From the NCBI GenBank assembly GCA_934045075.1, contig OW203722.1, positions 7,285,303 to 7,349,302 of the forward strand: DNA of 64,000 nt. The letters are read 5' to 3'. The notes beneath the pieces are model-generated. The model ran no database searches. It saw only the letters and a program-made list of their open reading frames with translations, and was not told the origin of the DNA. Of the stretch, positions 61,788-64,000 are shown one piece after another. Origin of the DNA: Yponomeuta sedellus (Eukaryota; Arthropoda; Insecta; Lepidoptera; Yponomeutidae). How positions within the stretch are numbered: the stretch's first letter is position 1; each line of letters opens with the position of its first letter. A program made the translations under genes and the position numbers.

Positions 61788-62152
61788 TCGTTATCAACCC
61801 TCGTATGTCCCCACTGTTGGGACACGGGTCTCTTCCTGTATCGCAGGAAGGTTAGGCCATACTCCACTACGGGGGCCAAGTCCGGGTTGGTGGAGGATTG
61901 TAAGACAGTGGCGGGCCTTACTGTCAGAAGTTATCAAGCCGCCCATAAGGCCTCTGACATGGCTTAACGACTGCCATTACATGACAGCCGGCACCAACGG
62001 CTTAACGTGCCTTGCGAAGCACGGAAGCGCTCGGAAAAATGCCACTAGCGGTAGTCACGGGACGCTCACCCATCCTGTACCTGACCGCGCTTGTTGTTGC
62101 TTAACCAAGTGATTGATTCCAATCACTCGGTTCGCCTAGGCCACGAGCGCTT
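61788..62152 (-). mobile_element. 5S-like SINE-B, copy 15, near full length
   Basis: 'TCAACCCTCGTATGTCCCCA' to 'TCGCCTAGGCCACGAGCGCT' and 'TC'. AGCGAGACTAAT is on both sides (61776-61787 and 62167-62178), with 14 bases between the head and the right duplication. The large frame 61552-62112 only reads through this SINE. Confidence 0.93.
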
Positions 62153-62338
62153 CATGAATAGCTTCGAGCGAGACTAATGAATAGCATTTAGTCTTCAGAT
62201 ATACTAAATGTCGTGTCACACTGTTGGTTGTAGAATTCCTACGAAGCGGCTTCAGCCGTTTTTATTACTTTTTCTTGTATTTAACCGATAATAGTAATAG
62301 TCGCGACGGTTAAGTCGTGACGTCTTTAAGTCGCGACT

Positions 62339-62540
62339 TAAAAGTCGGCTAAGGGACACGAACCGGGGGGTGGGCAGCAGCGCCCTCTGCAGTACAATTC
62401 CACCGAGCTGCGATCCCCAACCCGCATGCCCAGCGTAGGGATTATGGGCATTACCCCTATAATAGCACAACGTGGCGCTCTTTAGGGGAGGGCTATGTCC
62501 AGCAGTGGACTAGTATAGCCTGACGACGACGACGACAACG
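62339..62540 (+). mobile_element. SINE-A (GAC-tail), 5'-truncated
   Basis: 'AAGTCGGCTAAGGGACACGA', 'CTGCGATCCCCAACCCGCAT', 'CACAACGTGGCGCTCTTTAG' and 'TATAGCCTGACGACGACGAC'. Preceded by four 'GTCGCGAC/GTCGTGAC'-like words at 62300-62338. Confidence 0.88.
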
Positions 62541-63607
62541 AAGTCGTGACTTTCCAGTACTGATATACTCGTATTATCGCCACAAAACGCGTGACTCGGA
62601 CAATCGTACCTACTCCTCGGGCAGGTAGTCTGAAATCGGAAAAAAAATCTCTTCCAGCCAGTCCTTGATGTGGCGAATGTGTATGAATCTAACAAAATAA
62701 CAAGAAGTATAAATATTTAGGGGCTATAAATTTTAAATAATTATATAGACCTAAAAATAAAGTAATAGATTTTTTTGCGTAGCCTCGTTTGTGTCCCACT
62801 GCTGGGCAAAGACAATAATAAGTAATAGATACAATTCATAAATAAATAAAGAAATAATATGAAATATACATATTGTAACAGTGACGAAAGGTAGTTGGAA
62901 GAAGGGGAGTTTCAATTTCGCGGTCTTTCATCAATTTTGCCTTTATATAATTTATATCACCCTCACGACTTTTCACATTTAAAACGTGTGACTAGCATCA
63001 GTCCTCGTACTCCATAGGCTGGTATATACGCCGCCGTGTTACCAAGGAGTATCAAAAGATTTGTTATAAATAAAATACCTATTTTTAATAGTCTTGTGAA
63101 TTGTATTATACGGCACGATATCACAAGTATGAAAAACAGATTCCTTATTAAAATTTTAACAAGTTTTACTTTTTATACGTTGTTTGTATTACGAAACATC
63201 ATCTTCAAAAAATACCTGTCTGCAAAATTAAATCGAGCTTAAATGCCTACGTCATTCTAGTTAAATTATTGACACCTGTACTGTATGGTAATTTGAACTA
63301 CATGGAACTGAAAATAAGGTTCATATTGCTAAAAAAATGCCCTTCAGTTGCTCTAGACTTTTCATCTCCCTTGAGCCTCGTACTTTTTATTTTTACTTAA
63401 CACGATGAGAGTTCATTATTACGTATTTCTCCTACAAAACGGGAGCTTTGTTCGGTTGTTTTTCTCAAAGTGTTTGTGTATGCTGATGAAATTAATTTTC
63501 AGGAATGGTTGGCCGTAAGTTTTTTCATAAACACTAGTGAAAAGACACGGTAAATTTATTTTTCATCAAGTAGTCTCGAACCTCTCGCTGTTGTTTTTTC
63601 TTTTATA
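62541..63607. other. Mostly unassigned AT-rich DNA
   Basis: 'GTGTCCCACTGCTGGGCAAA' at 62791-62810 is a LINE-tail scrap. A plus-strand acceptor/donor-like pair flanks only 12 bases at 63512-63523. No gene recognised. Confidence 0.4.
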
Positions 63608-64000
63608 AAAACCGGCCAAGTGCGAGTCAGACTCGCGCACCGAGGGTTCCGTACAAACCTGTATTATAGACCTGAGTATTTGGTATGAATTTCAATTTAA
63701 TACCTCTACGCGTTTATGAGGAAATGGGTAGTAAGTTTAAAATTATTAAAAAAATATATATTATGAGATGTAACTAAAAATTTATGGTTTTCGTAATTTT
63801 TCCTTTATCTATGCTATAAGACGTTGCTTCGTACCAAATTTCAAGATTCTGAGTTCACGGGAAGCACCCTGTAGGTTTTGATTCCCTTGCAAGTGTCGAA
63901 AATTTGCGGCATAAACGGCTGTATCTTTTGATTGCGTTGGCTTAGAAGTTTGATTTTTTCACAGCTTCAAGGGACAGTAGACCTGAGTAATTGATATAAA
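63608..64000 (+). repeat. Lepidopteran 'CGGCCAAGTGCGAGTC' repeat
   Basis: 'AAACCGGCCAAGTGCGAGTC', 'AGACTCGCGCACCGAGGGTT' and 'CCGTACAAACCTG', then AT-rich sequence with 'GGGACAGTAGACCTGAG'. I recognise the leading words as one of the most widespread repeats in Lepidoptera. It runs out of the window; class uncertain. Confidence 0.7.

Noticed and set aside
61552..62112. 186-codon open frame on the plus strand
   Set aside because: Its second half is SINE-B copy 15 in antisense and the first half is low-complexity; no protein feature.
63512..63523. 12-nt plus-strand exon between TTTTCAG and GTAAGT
   Set aside because: Too short to support without neighbouring exons; a chance acceptor-donor pair is likely.

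Overview
The window looks like an AT-rich, transposon-packed stretch of a moth or butterfly (Lepidoptera) nuclear genome. No species can be named from it. The basis is recognition of repeats common in Lepidoptera: the 'CGGCCAAGTGCGAGTC' repeat, short elements starting 'CCCGCGGGTGTCGTAAAAGG', tRNA-headed SINEs, foldback MITEs and truncated LINEs. There is no operon, bacterial gene, CRISPR array or intact rRNA gene.

Host gene. One spliced gene can be pieced together on the minus strand from four short exons: 55093-55125, 52675-52762, 30632-30717 and 25369-25476. They have good splice sites and matching reading phases, and encode at least three hydrophobic segments of a multi-span membrane protein (LAPTM/DUF4728-like layout, family tentative). 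Introns are about 2.3, 22 and 5 kb and hold much of the mobile DNA. The first and last exons were not found. A possible plus-strand exon with a cysteine cluster lies at 56148-56297.

Left end (881-6323). A 5.4-kb DIRS-type tyrosine-recombinase retrotransposon with inverted terminal repeats, an internal complementary region and decayed gag, RT, RNase H and recombinase parts in order. It is inactive by stops and frameshifts.

6.3-25 kb. MITEs, truncated LINEs and SINEs, plus repeats with a conserved two-stem RNA motif. An inverted pair of 5S-like SINEs lies at 12.3-13.2 kb.

25-35 kb. Two host exons, a roughly 119-bp minisatellite split by a SINE, an intronic cluster of four CACGTG boxes followed by TGACGTCA, and LINE remnants.

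35-48 kb. Fold-back copies of a repeat carrying a tRNA-like cassette, and a MITE-in-repeat insertion whose empty site survives at another locus.

48-64 kb. The longest coding fragment (LINE reverse transcriptase C-terminus, 49020-49787) nested in a MITE, a hammerhead-like motif, a row of hairpins, host exons, a long TATG microsatellite and more SINEs.

The most notable items are the DIRS element, a SINE family whose head resembles 5S rRNA (about 16 copies), the recurrent fold-backs of the tRNA-cassette repeat, and the compensatory changes in the two-stem motif. All family assignments come from reading the sequence; no database search was run.
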